The notes beneath the pieces were generated by a model. It saw only the letters and a program-made list of their open reading frames with translations, was not told where the DNA came from and made no database searches. DNA of 64,000 nucleotides from contig NZ_CP095072.1 of the NCBI RefSeq assembly GCF_022919115.1, positions 1,984,001 to 2,048,000 of the forward strand, in the 5' to 3' direction. The translations under genes and the position numbers were made by a program. This stretch comes from Gracilibacillus caseinilyticus. Lineage in GTDB: Bacteria; Bacillota; Bacilli; Bacillales; Amphibacillaceae. Positions 12,051 to 22,500 of the stretch are shown in pieces (position 1 is the first letter of the stretch; every line of letters begins with the position of its first letter).

Positions 12051-12464
12051 TCCCACAACCGAAGCAATCAAAAGTTTCATCCCCTCATCCAGAAGCCACT
12101 GAAGGGAAATTTATCCACTACCGCGATCAGCCATAAACAGCCATTGGATGTAGCGAATCCATCAAAGTAATCCGGTTCATCACTACACCCCCCATGCACC
12201 TTAAATAATCCACCCCAACATCCCGTCCAAACACTACTTGTCCAATTACGGTAAATTACGCTCGCCTTGCCACTCGGAAACCAATCAAGCATAAGTATGT
12301 CCCAAAAATTACTGTCATATTGGGCTTTGCTGAGTAATAAGATGTTACAAATTATCTTTTATTTGTCTAAGGTGAAGTTCTCATCTCAGTATCCTATGTA
12401 TTTTTATACGCAATGCTTGTCTCAATTCACGCCTTGGACTGACAACTATTGGGAGGCGAGTAAA

Positions 12465-12755
12465 GTGCATGACTACATCAAAGAACGAACATTAAAGATT
12501 GGCAGGTACATCGTAGAATCGAAGAAAACAGTTCGAGTCATAGCGAAAGAATTTGGAGTTTCCAAAAGCACTGTACACAAAGATTTGACAGAACGTTTAC
12601 CAGAATTACATCCCGACTTAGCAAACGAAGTAAAAGAAATATTAAGCCACCATAAATCGATCCGTCATTTAAGGGGTGGTGAAGCAACCAAGATGAAATA
12701 TCAACTTCATGGCAAACAAGCACCACCACTACCTGAAGAACTTATTACAAAGTAG
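12465..12755 (+). CDS. spoIIID: Sporulation transcription factor SpoIIID
   Basis: A 96-residue mother-cell regulator that modulates the sigma-E regulon and sigma-K production. The helix-turn-helix VRVIAKEFGVSKSTVHKDLT and the basic C-terminal HKSIRHLRGGEATKMKY DNA-contacting segment are near identical to the B. subtilis protein (93 residues). The start is GTG 12465, which gives VHDYIKERT at the expected N-terminus behind GGGAGGCG. A longer in-frame extension to 12267 has no family counterpart and is rejected. The C-terminal tail GKQAPPLPEELITK differs from B. subtilis. Confidence 0.96.
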   Translation: MHDYIKERTLKIGRYIVESKKTVRVIAKEFGVSKSTVHKDLTERLPELHPDLANEVKEILSHHKSIRHLRGGEATKMKYQLHGKQAPPLPEELITK

Positions 12756-13044
12756 CAGCACATTATCCTCTCTAATTCATCTGAAATCCTTTTTCCACTA
12801 GCCTATTTCCAATAACCAATCGCCAATACCATCTAAGATCCGACAACATCGACATATTTTCCTAAAAATATTGACATTTTTTATGGAAAGCTATAACGAT
12901 CTGGATCATTTTATGATATTATATATAATTAGAGGTATTATGTACCATAATAATATTAATTATTATATAAAGCTTACATACATAACAAACAACGTCCTAG
13001 ACGAAATGGATCACAAGGTATTGAAATAGGGAGGATAATCGTTC

Positions 13045-14043
13045 ATGTTTTCAAGAGATATTGGAATAGATTTAGGAACAGCGAATGTGCTGATTCATGT
13101 AAAGGGAAAAGGGATTGTATTAGACGAACCATCCGTTGTAGCAATGGATCGTAACACTGGAAGGGTTCTGGAAGTAGGGGAAGCGGCTCGCCGTATGGTT
13201 GGCCGTACACCTGGCAACATCGAGGCTATTCGTCCGTTAAAAGATGGCGTTATCGCTGACTTTGACGTAACCGAATCCATGCTGAAATACTTTATTAACA
13301 AAATTAATGTCAAAGGCTTTTTGTCAAAGCCAAGAATGTTAATCTGCTGCCCAACAAACATAACGAAAGTGGAGCAAAAGGCTATTAAGGAAGCAGCCGA
13401 AAAATCAGGTGGAAAGAAAGTATACTTAGAAGAAGAACCTAAGGTAGCAGCAATTGGTGCAGGGATGGATATTTTTCAGCCAAGCGGTAATATGGTAGTC
13501 GATATCGGTGGTGGAACAACAGATGTTGCTGTATTATCGATGGGTGATATTGTAACGGCACAATCGATCAAAATGGCTGGGGACAAATTCGACGCCGAAA
13601 TTCTTCAGTATGTAAAACGAAAATACAAATTATTAATTGGTGAGCGCACAGCAGAAGATATTAAAATCAATGTGGCAACAGTATTCCAAGGAGCCCGCAG
13701 TGAGGAAATCGATATCAGAGGACGTGACATGGTATCCGGTTTGCCAAGAACGATTACGATTCGTTCCGAGGAAGTAGAAGAAGCGTTGCGTGAATCAATT
13801 TCTTTAATCGTACAATCAGCGAAGACTGTACTGGAAAAAACACCACCAGAGCTATCTGCAGATATCATCGACAGAGGTGTGATTTTAACAGGTGGCGGTG
13901 CGTTACTAAATGGTTTAGATCAACTATTGGCAGAAGAATTGAAAGTACCTGTTTTACTAGCTGAAGAACCAATGAATTGTGTGGCAAAAGGTACCGGAAT
14001 TATGCTGGATAACATCGATAAATTAGAACGTTCTATCGTATAA
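13045..14043 (+). CDS. mbl: MreB-like cell-shape protein Mbl
   Basis: A 332-residue bacterial actin that directs lateral-wall synthesis beneath the membrane. The phosphate-1 motif DIGIDLGTANVLIH, the phosphate-2 motif DIGGGTTDVAVLS and the adenosine-loop ILTGGGALLNGLD are intact. The position after spoIIID and before flhO marks it as Mbl rather than MreB or MreBH. ATG 13045 follows GGGAGGATAATCG. The 289-nt leader upstream is AT-rich and probably holds its promoter, but I cannot fix it. Confidence 0.95.
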   Translation: MFSRDIGIDLGTANVLIHVKGKGIVLDEPSVVAMDRNTGRVLEVGEAARRMVGRTPGNIEAIRPLKDGVIADFDVTESMLKYFINKINVKGFLSKPRMLICCPTNITKVEQKAIKEAAEKSGGKKVYLEEEPKVAAIGAGMDIFQPSGNMVVDIGGGTTDVAVLSMGDIVTAQSIKMAGDKFDAEILQYVKRKYKLLIGERTAEDIKINVATVFQGARSEEIDIRGRDMVSGLPRTITIRSEEVEEALRESISLIVQSAKTVLEKTPPELSADIIDRGVILTGGGALLNGLDQLLAEELKVPVLLAEEPMNCVAKGTGIMLDNIDKLERSIV

Positions 14044-14068
14044 TGCAATCGAAAGTGAGGTTCGACCC

Positions 14069-14893
14069 ATGTTAAGAGGTTTCTACACAGCGACAAATGG
14101 CATGATGGCGCAGCAACGTAATCTCGAAGTGCTGTCCAACAACATGACGAATGCGCAAACACCAGGCTATAAACAAGATACCGCAACACTAAGGGCATTT
14201 CCGGAACTGTTGATTCAGCGAATGGAAAACCGTGAATTGCCGACTACGGAAGGTACAAAGATCCCGACAATGACAGAACTCGGTGCGATCAATACAGGTG
14301 TGTACGTGCAGGAAACGATCCCTGATTTTGTACAAGGCTCGTTAAAAGAAACAGGTGTCTCTACAGATATGGCGCTTGTGCAAGGCACCACACCAGATGA
14401 AACTGGGTCCATTTTTTTCACTGTTCAAAATGGTGATGGCGACATCCGCTATACACGAAATGGTAATTTTACGGTGGACGGTGAAGGAAATCTGACGACG
14501 AATAATGGTTACTACGTATTAGATGAAGCCGGCAATCCGATAAATACAAACGGACTGGATTTTTCCGTGTCGACTGATGGTGTAGTCCAAGTAGCGGGTG
14601 GGAACATTCCGCTTGGAATTGCCTACAGTGCCAATGCTAACGATTTATCGAAAAATGGACAGGATCTGTTTGAACTGGCGGAGGATGGACAAGCATTAGT
14701 CAATGCCGGGGGCGTAGAAGGATTGCAATATTCCATTCAGCAAAATCATTTGGAGAATTCCAATGTGGATGCTTCGCAGACGATGACCGATATGATGCAG
14801 GCATATCGTAGTTTTGAAGCCAATCAGAAGGTTGTGCAGCAATACGATCGCAGCTTAGATAAGGCGGTCAACGAAATTGCACGACTTGGATAA
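14069..14893 (+). CDS. flhO: Flagellar hook-basal body protein FlhO
   Basis: A 274-residue FlgF/FlgG-type rod protein of the distal flagellar axial structure. The N-terminal rod motif LRGFYTATNGMMAQQRNLEV / LSNNMTNAQTPGYKQDTAT and the C-terminal SNVDASQTMTDMMQAYRSFEANQKVVQQYD helix are both present; these two ends form the coiled-coil core. It is paired with flhP 19 nt downstream, as in B. subtilis. These proteins are exported through the flagellar type III apparatus, without a Sec signal. Confidence 0.94.
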   Translation: MLRGFYTATNGMMAQQRNLEVLSNNMTNAQTPGYKQDTATLRAFPELLIQRMENRELPTTEGTKIPTMTELGAINTGVYVQETIPDFVQGSLKETGVSTDMALVQGTTPDETGSIFFTVQNGDGDIRYTRNGNFTVDGEGNLTTNNGYYVLDEAGNPINTNGLDFSVSTDGVVQVAGGNIPLGIAYSANANDLSKNGQDLFELAEDGQALVNAGGVEGLQYSIQQNHLENSNVDASQTMTDMMQAYRSFEANQKVVQQYDRSLDKAVNEIARLG

Positions 14894-14912
14894 CGTAAAG
14901 GGGTAGAAGCCG

Positions 14913-15737
14913 ATGACTAGAATGACTATTCAAGCTGCCGCCACAATGGGGCAATTGCAGAAACGACTAGATAATATCGCGAATAATATCGCTAATTCCA
15001 ATACAACTGGCTACAAAAACCGTGATGCCAATTTTTCCTCACTATTGTCTCAACAGATCAATCTTGAGGCAGATCCGACGAATGAAACAGGACGATTAAC
15101 GCCGGAAGGATTACGGGTTGGAGCAGGAGCAAAATTAGGACATACTAATTTTGACTTCACTCAAGGTTCTTTGCAGACAACGGATCGCAATCTTGACGTG
15201 GCATTGCTTGAGGATAATCAATTTTTTCAAGTAGCCGTTGAGGAGAATGGTCAGGAAGAAGTTCGTTATACAAGAGCGGGGAACTTTTACTTGAGTCCGA
15301 TGGAGAATGATACGGTGATGCTGGTGACCTCGGATGGAAATCCGGTACTTGGTGCAAATCAGCAGCCGATTGTATTAGCGGATGATATGGAAGACTTGAC
15401 CATTGACGAAAATGGTATGATCAATGTAACACGGAATGGTGAACAAGTTGTCGAAGGACAGATCGGTGTCGTAGAAGCCGTACGCCCACGTCTGTTCGAG
15501 GCGTCAGGTGACTCGCTTTTCCGATTATCAGAGGACAGTCTTAACAATTATCCACTAAACGAAATTATAAATGATGTTGATAATATCAGTGTCCAAAGTG
15601 GGGCACTGGAAGGATCGAACGTAGATATTGCCAAACAAACAACCGATATGATTGAAACACAGCGCGCTTATCAGTTTAATGCGCGAACAATCTCGATGCA
15701 TGACCAGATGAATGGTCTGATTAATCAATTGAGATAA
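14913..15737 (+). CDS. flhP: Flagellar hook-basal body protein FlhP
   Basis: A 274-residue paralogue of FlhO and partner in the distal rod. The N-terminal motif is MGQLQKRLDNIANNIANSNT-TGYKNRD, and the C-terminal one GSNVDIAKQTTDMIETQRAY-QFNARTISMHDQM (each split for length). It is in the same transcription direction with a short gap after flhO and has GGGGTAGAAG before ATG. An alternative ATG three codons on (MTIQAAATM) cannot be excluded. Confidence 0.93.
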   Translation: MTRMTIQAAATMGQLQKRLDNIANNIANSNTTGYKNRDANFSSLLSQQINLEADPTNETGRLTPEGLRVGAGAKLGHTNFDFTQGSLQTTDRNLDVALLEDNQFFQVAVEENGQEEVRYTRAGNFYLSPMENDTVMLVTSDGNPVLGANQQPIVLADDMEDLTIDENGMINVTRNGEQVVEGQIGVVEAVRPRLFEASGDSLFRLSEDSLNNYPLNEIINDVDNISVQSGALEGSNVDIAKQTTDMIETQRAYQFNARTISMHDQMNGLINQLR

Positions 15738-15761
15738 AGTCGAAATAAGGAGCCATCTCGT

Positions 15762-16064
15762 ATGTCAGAGGAAATAAAGAACGAAATGAAAACCCCTGAA
15801 TCCAATCAGGAAAAGAAACAAAAGAATGAAAAAAGAGCAGAAGTCAAAGAAAAGCAGAAGCAGGAGGAACTGCAGGAAAAAGAGAAGCGGTATGTCCGTC
15901 GTCTCATTCCGATTTGGGCGAAGCTTCTGATCTTTTTAGTGCTTAGTTCATTTGCTCTTCTCATTGGACTTATTGTAGGATTTAGCATACTAGGGGATGG
16001 CAGCCCATTAGATGTGCTGAAATGGGAAACATGGCAGCATATCATCGATTTTATTCAAAAATAA
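15762..16064 (+). CDS. EpuA-like single-pass membrane protein
   Basis: A 100-residue protein. Residues 1-48 are highly charged (Lys/Glu/Gln, coiled-coil-like), followed by RRLIPIWAKLLIFLVLSSF and a TM helix ending near residue 78, then a short outside tail (GSPLDVLKWETWQHIIDF). This matches the small EpuA family, often misnamed DNA-directed RNA polymerase subunit beta because of sequences next to rpoB in other firmicutes. Its function is unknown. It lies between flhP (24 nt away) and fabZ. Confidence 0.75.
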   Translation: MSEEIKNEMKTPESNQEKKQKNEKRAEVKEKQKQEELQEKEKRYVRRLIPIWAKLLIFLVLSSFALLIGLIVGFSILGDGSPLDVLKWETWQHIIDFIQK

Positions 16065-16068
16065 AGAT

Positions 16069-16098
16069 AGGGTCAGACGAATGGTCTGATCCTTGTTG
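16069..16098 (+). terminator. Weak hairpin/terminator before fabZ
   Basis: GGTCAGAC (16071-16078) pairs with GTCTGATCC (16084-16092), followed only by TTGTTGT. It may attenuate rather than stop transcription into fabZ. Confidence 0.5.
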
Positions 16099-16126
16099 TA
16101 TATAAAATGGAAGGAGACAAATACAT

Positions 16127-16543
16127 ATGGATATTGAACAAATAAAAGAAACGATTCCACACCGTTATCCATTTTTATTAGTGGATCAAATCACGGACCA
16201 AACGGATACAAAGATTACCGGAAAAAAGAACGTAACCATCAATGAACCCTTTTTCCAAGGACATTTTCCGGATTACCCGGTAATGCCAGGTGTACTCATC
16301 GTCGAAGCCCTCGCACAAGTAGGTGCCGTAGCGATCCTGAGCAAAGAGGAAAACAAAGGAAAAATCGGTTTTCTGGCAGGTATCGATAAATGCCGCTTCA
16401 AGCGTCAAGTAAAACCAGGCGATCAACTGCAATTAGAAGTAGAAATCATCCGCATCAAAGGACCAATCGGCAAAGGCAAAGCCGTAGCAAAAGTAGGCGA
16501 AGACCTAGCATGTGAAGCAGAGATTACATTTGCGGTGAAATAA
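16127..16543 (+). CDS. fabZ: 3-hydroxyacyl-ACP dehydratase FabZ
   Basis: A 138-residue hot-dog-fold enzyme that dehydrates beta-hydroxyacyl-ACP in type II fatty acid synthesis. The catalytic His46 and Glu60 lie in [20 protein letters not shown]. Length and the N-terminal [13 protein letters not shown] are typical. ATG 16127 follows AAGGAGAC. It ends the conserved mbl-flhO-flhP-fabZ block and is followed by a terminator. Confidence 0.97.
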   Translation: MDIEQIKETIPHRYPFLLVDQITDQTDTKITGKKNVTINEPFFQGHFPDYPVMPGVLIVEALAQVGAVAILSKEENKGKIGFLAGIDKCRFKRQVKPGDQLQLEVEIIRIKGPIGKGKAVAKVGEDLACEAEITFAVK

Positions 16544-16553
16544 CTGGAACACG

Positions 16554-16604
16554 AAAAGCAGAACGTAACACGGATTCTTTTAGCTGTTATGTTCTGCTTT
16601 TTCT
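16554..16604 (+). terminator. Intrinsic terminator after fabZ
   Basis: AAAGCAGAACGTAAC pairs with GTTATGTTCTGCTTT (one G-T/A-C mismatch position) and runs into TTTTTC. The loop is about 16 nt. Confidence 0.85.
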
Positions 16605-16616
16605 TATGTGACTGTG

Positions 16617-17022
16617 GAAAGGGGTGGTCAACCCCCCCTTCGAAAACCTTGTCGGCGATTCGGTGTGGTTTCAAAAACTTCCGAAAAGAAGATCACTTTC
16701 AGCGAAAAAGAGTGTAACGAGCGAAGGTGCTCGCCATTCAACCACAATACCCTTGATAAAAGCACATAATGAACGAAAGCGTGGCTCATTCGCCCACAAC
16801 ACCCTTGCAAAAAGCGTATAATAAACGAAAATGCACCTCATTCAATCACAATGCCCTTGCCAAAAGCGCATAACGAACGAAAGAATTCCCCATCCAATCA
16901 CAACTATGGGAAATGAAGCCCGATAGTAACAGCATAGCACGCAAAAGATTTTTCACCTTTGTGCCTTTTTTTAAATGCCAGTGATGTACAAAAAATAAAA
17001 AGGGGTGGTCAACCACCCCTTT
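16617..17022. repeat. 52-nt direct-repeat array between two copies of a short palindrome
   Basis: The edges are AAAGGGGTGGTCAACC (16618 on, imperfect) and AAGGGGTGGT-CA-ACCACCCCTT (17000-17021, a perfect 10-bp stem). Inside, from about 16706 to 16905, units begin AAAAGC(A/G)YATAATGAACGAAA and end CACAAYRCCCTTG, with starts at 16706, 16758, 16810 and 16862, so the period is exactly 52 nt. Units are only partly alike (about two-thirds identical by eye). No credible ORF is present. The rest of the 16605-17258 gap shows nothing else I can name. Confidence 0.75.
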
Positions 17023-17258
17023 CCGACGGTGCGATTGTTTTTTAAAAAAAAACACTTTTCTGCTCGCACTTATACCTTGCCAATGTCGCCTATTTCCTCA
17101 GCCCAATGCAGCCTAAAATAGTTCAAGCAGCAGCCAAGCAAGAAAGCCTCATCAACTTGGTTATTTACAATAAAAAATTACCAACCCACAAAAGCATATA
17201 ATTCGAAAAAGTTGGTTAAGCTAGCACTGAAGACGACTTAAAAGGAGGACTAAAGCAT

Positions 17259-17600
17259 ATGAAATCAAAGTACATCAAGTACCTAAGTGCCTTTTTATTA
17301 TCTCTTGCTTTTCTTGCAGGTTGTGCAAATAGTGAAGAAGAAAAACCATTAGAAGAAGAACAACAGCAAGATGACCAAACAGGTACTGAAGAGGAAGAGG
17401 TACCTGGCGATACGGGTGACAACCCAGAAGAAGGAACTGGAACTGGTACTACTGACGAAGGTACAATAGATGAAGGCACTACCGAAGATGGAAACACAGG
17501 TGAAGATATGGGCGAAGAAATGGAAGATACCATGGATGAAGCCGAACAAAATATGGAAGATGCGGTAGACAACGAAGAAAACAAATCAGGAAATGAATAA
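17259..17600 (+). CDS. Small acidic lipoprotein
   Basis: A 113-residue protein. The signal peptide KYLSAFLLSLAFLAGC ends in lipobox LAGC with Cys22, the likely lipidated residue. The mature part is low-complexity Glu/Asp/Gly/Thr with no recognisable fold and helical acidic repeats at the end (MGEEMEDTMDEAEQNMEDAV). AAAGGAGG precedes ATG. It is probably tethered outside the membrane; the function is unknown. It stands alone between a repeat array and its own terminator. Confidence 0.8.
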   Translation: MKSKYIKYLSAFLLSLAFLAGCANSEEEKPLEEEQQQDDQTGTEEEEVPGDTGDNPEEGTGTGTTDEGTIDEGTTEDGNTGEDMGEEMEDTMDEAEQNMEDAVDNEENKSGNE

Positions 17601-17609
17601 ATAATAATG

Positions 17610-17648
17610 AAAGCCAATCTTCATACCAAGAAGTATTGGCTTTTATTA
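17610..17648 (+). terminator. Intrinsic terminator after the acidic lipoprotein gene
   Basis: AAAGCCAAT (17610-17618) pairs with ATTGGCTTT (17634-17642), followed by TATTATG. The T-run is short. Confidence 0.75.
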
Positions 17649-17721
17649 TGTTTACACAAGCAGAAAAAATCTGAAGCACAACCGTTGCAACGAAACGCTA
17701 GAGTTGGTAACGTAGAGATGT

Positions 17722-17735
17722 GACTGACCAGTCAT
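17722..17735. promoter_or_regulatory. Candidate TetR-family operator
   Basis: TGACTGACCAGTCA, with TGACT/AGTCA arms, lies 63 nt before the TetR gene start. TGACTGAC-type palindromes are common operators of this regulator class, so autorepression of the efflux operon is likely (inference). Confidence 0.5.
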
Positions 17736-17797
17736 GAGAAAAAAGTGAAACCTCTGTAGCCCAGCTATCGTACAAGAAAAGGAGAGTGAGAAAAGCC

Positions 17798-18649
17798 ATG
17801 TCGAAACTGGAAGACAAAAAGAAACGAATTATGCAAGAAAGTCTAAAACTCTTCGCAGAAAAGGGATTTCACACGACTTCCATTCAAGAGATTGCTTCCA
17901 CGAGTGAAGTTTCCAAAGGCGCCTTTTACATCCATTTTGATTCAAAAGATGACTTGTTAGTGGAAATCTTCAAATATTATTCCGAAACAATCATGGAAAA
18001 ACTAAACCGCATGGAGCATTCTTCGGACGATCCATTTGAAACGTTCACCAATCAAATTGCAGCATTTCTTGATTTATATAAAGACCATAAAGAATATTTG
18101 CTGATGCATTTCCGTGACAACATTCACCTTGGTGATAAGATGGATGACTTAATCCGAAGTCTACATAAACAAAGCTACGACTGGATGGAAGAACGCTTGC
18201 GAAATATTTATGGCAGTCAGTTATCCGTGCACATGACCGATATCATCATTCAGGTCGACAGTCTGCTCAGTGGCTATTTCAAATGGATTGCGATTCATCA
18301 TTTGGATTTCGATTCAACACATTTGGCATCATACATTACCCATCATATCAACCTTATGATTCAAGATGTTCTCCAGGAAAATGCGCCACCCATTTTTCAA
18401 TATCAGGATTTAACTCAATTTAACGAAAAAGACGAACTGGCGATTCAAGAGAATATCGATGCATTATATGAAAAAATAGCACGATTATCTGAACAGGACA
18501 AACAGGAAGCCAAAGAAGCGATTCAAGTATTAGAAGAAGAACGAACGAAGCAAAAGCCGAAACGTATCATTATTCAGAGTATGCTGCAACATTTAGAAAC
18601 ACATGAGGAGTTACAAGCCCATGTGCAAAATATAAAAAAATATCTTTAA
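17798..18649 (+). CDS. TetR/AcrR-family repressor of the RND efflux operon
   Basis: A 283-residue regulator. The N-terminal TetR helix-turn-helix (LKLFAEKGFHTTSIQEIAST, then SEVSKGAFYIHFDSKDDLL) is at about residues 10-55. The C-terminal ligand domain is longer than usual, ending in a charged region (about 220-283) with a predicted coiled-coil character. It resembles YerO, the regulator next to yerP/swrC in Bacillus. I prefer ATG 17798 (AAAAGGAGAG about 12 nt upstream) to GTG 17786, which overlaps the ribosome site. It is first in the operon, 21 nt before the adaptor gene. Confidence 0.88.
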   Translation: MSKLEDKKKRIMQESLKLFAEKGFHTTSIQEIASTSEVSKGAFYIHFDSKDDLLVEIFKYYSETIMEKLNRMEHSSDDPFETFTNQIAAFLDLYKDHKEYLLMHFRDNIHLGDKMDDLIRSLHKQSYDWMEERLRNIYGSQLSVHMTDIIIQVDSLLSGYFKWIAIHHLDFDSTHLASYITHHINLMIQDVLQENAPPIFQYQDLTQFNEKDELAIQENIDALYEKIARLSEQDKQEAKEAIQVLEEERTKQKPKRIIIQSMLQHLETHEELQAHVQNIKKYL

Positions 18650-18670
18650 GAACAGAGAGGGGACAAAAGT

Positions 18671-19531
18671 ATGAAGCGTTTATTGTTTTTACTGATGATT
18701 GTGATCATCACACTTGTTGCATGTTCACAAAATGAGAACGAAGAGCAGGAGGAAGAGACAGAGCGTGTTATACCAGTAGAGACTGGTGAGGTAACAAAAG
18801 GGGATCTGGTTATGGATCGTGTTTTTTATGGACGAACCTCACCAAATCAATCGACACCCGTTATTCCCTCTGTCGCTGGTGAAATGGATGAATTGGAGGT
18901 AGCGAATGGTGATAAAGTCGAAGAAGGCGACGATATCGCTACGATTGCCAGTCCTCAAGGGATGATTACAGTAGAAGCCCCTTCTGATGGTGTGATTACC
19001 CAGTTAACTGCCAAAGAAGGTTCCATGGTATCGACACAGGATCCATTAGCTGTCGTTACGGATTTAGCCAGTCTCAACGTCCAATTACAAGTTGCCGATA
19101 CGCAACTCGATTTATTTGAAGAAGGAAAAGAAGTGAGCGTCACAACAGGTAAAGATGACGGTGAAGCGCACCAGGCTACGATCGATTATGTGGCAGATGT
19201 CTCCAATGATTCCGGCCTGTTTCATGTTGATTTGTCCTTTGATAATGAATCAACGAATGTGAAAGCAGGAGTTGTGGCGAAAGCTATTATTAAAGATACC
19301 GTTGTGCAGGATTCCTTGCAGATTCCGACCGCTGCCTTAGTCGAACAAGATCAGGAGACGTTTGTCTATGTCGTTGATGGTGATACTGCTCGAAAAGTAG
19401 CCGTCACAGTTCAAGCCACACAATCTCAATCAACCGCTGTGAAGGCAGAGCTTTCAGAAGGAGATCAACTCGTCACGAGCGGCCAGCTGACGTTAGTCGA
19501 TGGCAGTAAAATTAAAGTAGAGGAGGATTAA
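18671..19531 (+). CDS. RND efflux membrane-fusion lipoprotein
   Basis: A 286-residue HlyD/AcrA-type adaptor with a lipoprotein signal (LLMIVIITLVACSQ, lipobox VAC). A lipoyl/barrel-sandwich domain (VAGEMDELEVANGDKVEEGD, VEAPSDGVITQLTAKEGSMV) is followed by a beta-barrel and a membrane-proximal domain (IPTAALVEQDQETFVYVVDG). The helical hairpin is very short, as expected in a single-membrane Gram-positive. It lies 2 nt before the transporter gene, so the two are coupled. Confidence 0.9.
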   Translation: MKRLLFLLMIVIITLVACSQNENEEQEEETERVIPVETGEVTKGDLVMDRVFYGRTSPNQSTPVIPSVAGEMDELEVANGDKVEEGDDIATIASPQGMITVEAPSDGVITQLTAKEGSMVSTQDPLAVVTDLASLNVQLQVADTQLDLFEEGKEVSVTTGKDDGEAHQATIDYVADVSNDSGLFHVDLSFDNESTNVKAGVVAKAIIKDTVVQDSLQIPTAALVEQDQETFVYVVDGDTARKVAVTVQATQSQSTAVKAELSEGDQLVTSGQLTLVDGSKIKVEED

Positions 19532-19533
19532 TC

Positions 19534-22500
19534 ATGAAATTAGTATCAACATCTGTGAAACGGCCAGTCGGAGTCATCATGATTGTCCTCGCTATCATCG
19601 CAATGGGTTTTATCTCCGTTCGAAATTTAGCGATCGATTTATTTCCGGAAATTGATTTACCAATTGCGGTCGTTGCAACCAATTACCCGGATGCAGCACC
19701 ACAAGAAGTGGAACAGCTTGTTTCCAAGCCAGTAGAAAGCACCCTTAGTTCCATTGAAGGTGTCAACACGATTCAATCCCAATCGCAAAGGGGTTCATCG
19801 CTTGTCATCGTTATGTTCGAAAATGGCACGAATTTGGATAATGCCTTACTCGAAGTCAGGGAAAGCGTGGATCAGGTAAAAGGGGCATTGCCAGACGGTG
19901 CCAATGATCCAAGCGTACTCCGTTTTAATCCGAACCAAATGCCCATTATGTGGGTCGGCTTAACTGGCAGTGATACACAAAAATTACAATCTGTCGCAGA
20001 AGACACGGTTCAGCCTTATTTTGAACGTCAAAGCGGTGTCGCTTCCGTTAGTATCGAAGGTGGCGAAGAACGTGTCATTGACGTCGAATTAGACAGAGCA
20101 GCCATGAAGCAATATGGAGTCTCGACGCAATTAATTCAGCAATCACTGCAAGGTGCCAATCAATCTGCTTCTGCTGGCACTGTCCAGCGAGGTGAACAGG
20201 ATTTACAGATCCGGATAGATGGTTCCTATGAATCGGTAGATGATATTCGCGGGTCCATTATCCAGACGCAACAAGGGGCTAAAATCACTCTTGATGACGT
20301 AGCTGATATTCAGGATAACAGACAAAAAAATAGTACAGCACTGGTTAACAACGAAACAGCGGTTGTCCTCAGTGTTCTTAAGCAGTCTGATGGCAACACG
20401 GTTGACGTCTCCAATAATATATTAGACGCGATGGATGACTTGAATCAGCAGCTGCCAGACGATGTCAGTCTCGATGTCGTCGTTGATACATCCGATTTCA
20501 TTAAACAATCTATTAATTCGGTTATCCAGAATATGATCTTCGGTGGTATCTTTGCCTTACTCGTCTTGCTGCTGTTCCTAAGAAGCTTCCGTGCGACGCT
20601 CGTTATTGGCGTGTCGATCCCAATTGCGATTATTTCGACGTTCGTTTTACTGTATTTCACCGGCGAAACCTTAAACGTCTTAACAATGGGTGGCCTCGCA
20701 CTCGGTATCGGGATGATGGTCGACAGTTCGATCGTTATATTAGAAAACATCGTCGCCTACCGCCAAAAAGGCTATAGCATGAAAGAAGCGGCAATCAAGG
20801 GTGCATCCGAACTCGCCCCAGCGGTTATCGCATCAACTACGACGACACTGGTTGTATTCTTACCAATCGTGTTCGTGCAAGGTCTCGCATCCGAGCTATT
20901 TACGCCATTAGCCTTAACGATTTCGTTCTCACTGATCGCATCACTTGCGGTAGCAGTTACGCTAATTCCGATGTTATCTTCCAAGCTGTTAACGAAAGCA
21001 ATGGAGGATCATGGCAGACGTTACTGGTTCGATCGCGTCATGCAGAAGGTAATCAATGGCTATGAACGTGTCATTAAAGGTGCATTAAAATTACGAAAAA
21101 CGACTATTCTAATTACGATTGCAGCGATTGTCGGCAGTCTTGCCTTAATCCCTTATATCGGCACAGCCTTTATTCCGGAAGGGGATCAGGGACAATTAAC
21201 GATTTCCGTGGAAACACCACCAGGAACGAGCGAGCAGAAACGACTCGATCTTACCGAAAAAGTAAATACACAGCTATCGGAATATGACGATATCATCGAT
21301 GTCAGCTATGTCACGGTAGGAAGTGGCAACAGCCAAAGCGCGATGATGTCCGGCGGCGGAGGTTCAAACGCTTCGTATCAAATCCAGCTCGTTCCTGCAG
21401 AAGAGCGGGAGCAAACGACGTCATCCTTCGCGCAGGAGATCGATGAACAGTTACAAAATATTGCCGGTGCTGAGATCACTGTAAGTGAAGCAAGCTCTGG
21501 AGCAGGACTTGGGGATCCTATCCAAATTCAGCTGTCCGGTCCTGAGAATGATGTATTAAAAGAGCTGTCTGATCAAGTATTAACGGTATTAGAGGATGTA
21601 GAGGGGGTCTATAATCCAACGTCTTCTTTATCAGATACGCAGCCTGAAATGATGGTGCAGGTTAACCGTGAATTAGCATCACAGTATGGCCTCTCTTATC
21701 AGGAAGTAATGAGTCAAGTCCAAACAGCCATGACCGGCCAAACCGTGATGCAGTACCGTGAAGACGGAGAAGAGATGAATGTGACCTTGCAGTATCCAGA
21801 AGATGAGACGACCACGATTAACGATTTAGAAAACCTGGAAATCCAGAATCAACAAGGTACCACCATTCCGTTATCAACGGTTGCAGATTTTGAACAGGTC
21901 CAAAGTGCTGCCACGATCAGCCGTGAAAATCAGCAGCGCCAAGTCAATATTACCTCTGGTATCGAAGGAAGTGACCTCGGTACGGTTTCACAAAATGTGA
22001 AGGATGCACTCGACTCGATGCACTTCCCGGAGGATTATGATTACACGATCGGTGGTCAGACAGAAGACATGACGGAAGCTTTCGCTGACTTAAGCCTTGC
22101 GTTAATCTTGTCGATTTTCCTTGTCTATGCTGTCATGGCTGTCCAATTTGAGAACTTCTTGCATCCGCTTGTCATCATGTTCTCCTTGCCAGCAACAGCA
22201 GTAGGTGTCTTCGGTGGTCTCTTTATCACTGGCTTACCACTATCGATCACCGCCTTCATCGGGGTCATCATGCTCGCCGGTATCGTCGTCAACAACGCCA
22301 TCGTGCTTGTCGACTACATCAATATCTTAAGAGCCCGCGGCATAGCCCGATATGAAGCGATCGTAGAAGCAGGAAAAACAAGGCTGCGCCCAATCCTGAT
22401 GACCACCTTAACCACCATTCTCGCTATGGTTCCACTCGCCCTTGGCTATGGTGAAGGTGCCGAAATGCAGCAGCCAATGGCTGTCACGGTTATCTTCGGT

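Noticed and set aside
11641..12136. Lys/Arg-rich or Phe/Ser-rich ORFs across the repeat array
   Set aside because: At least three frames on each strand stay open because the unit is purine-rich. The unit length varies (51, 52, 54 nt), so no frame is kept by selection, and no start signals exist.
12077..12292. 71-residue minus-strand ORF (Trp/Gly/Cys-rich)
   Set aside because: No ribosome site, odd composition (many Trp from reading CCA-rich DNA backwards), and its end runs into the repeat array.
12267..12464. N-terminal extension of SpoIIID
   Set aside because: The family begins at VHDYIKERT/MHDYIKERT. The GTG at 12465 has a good ribosome site and the extension has no homologous pattern.
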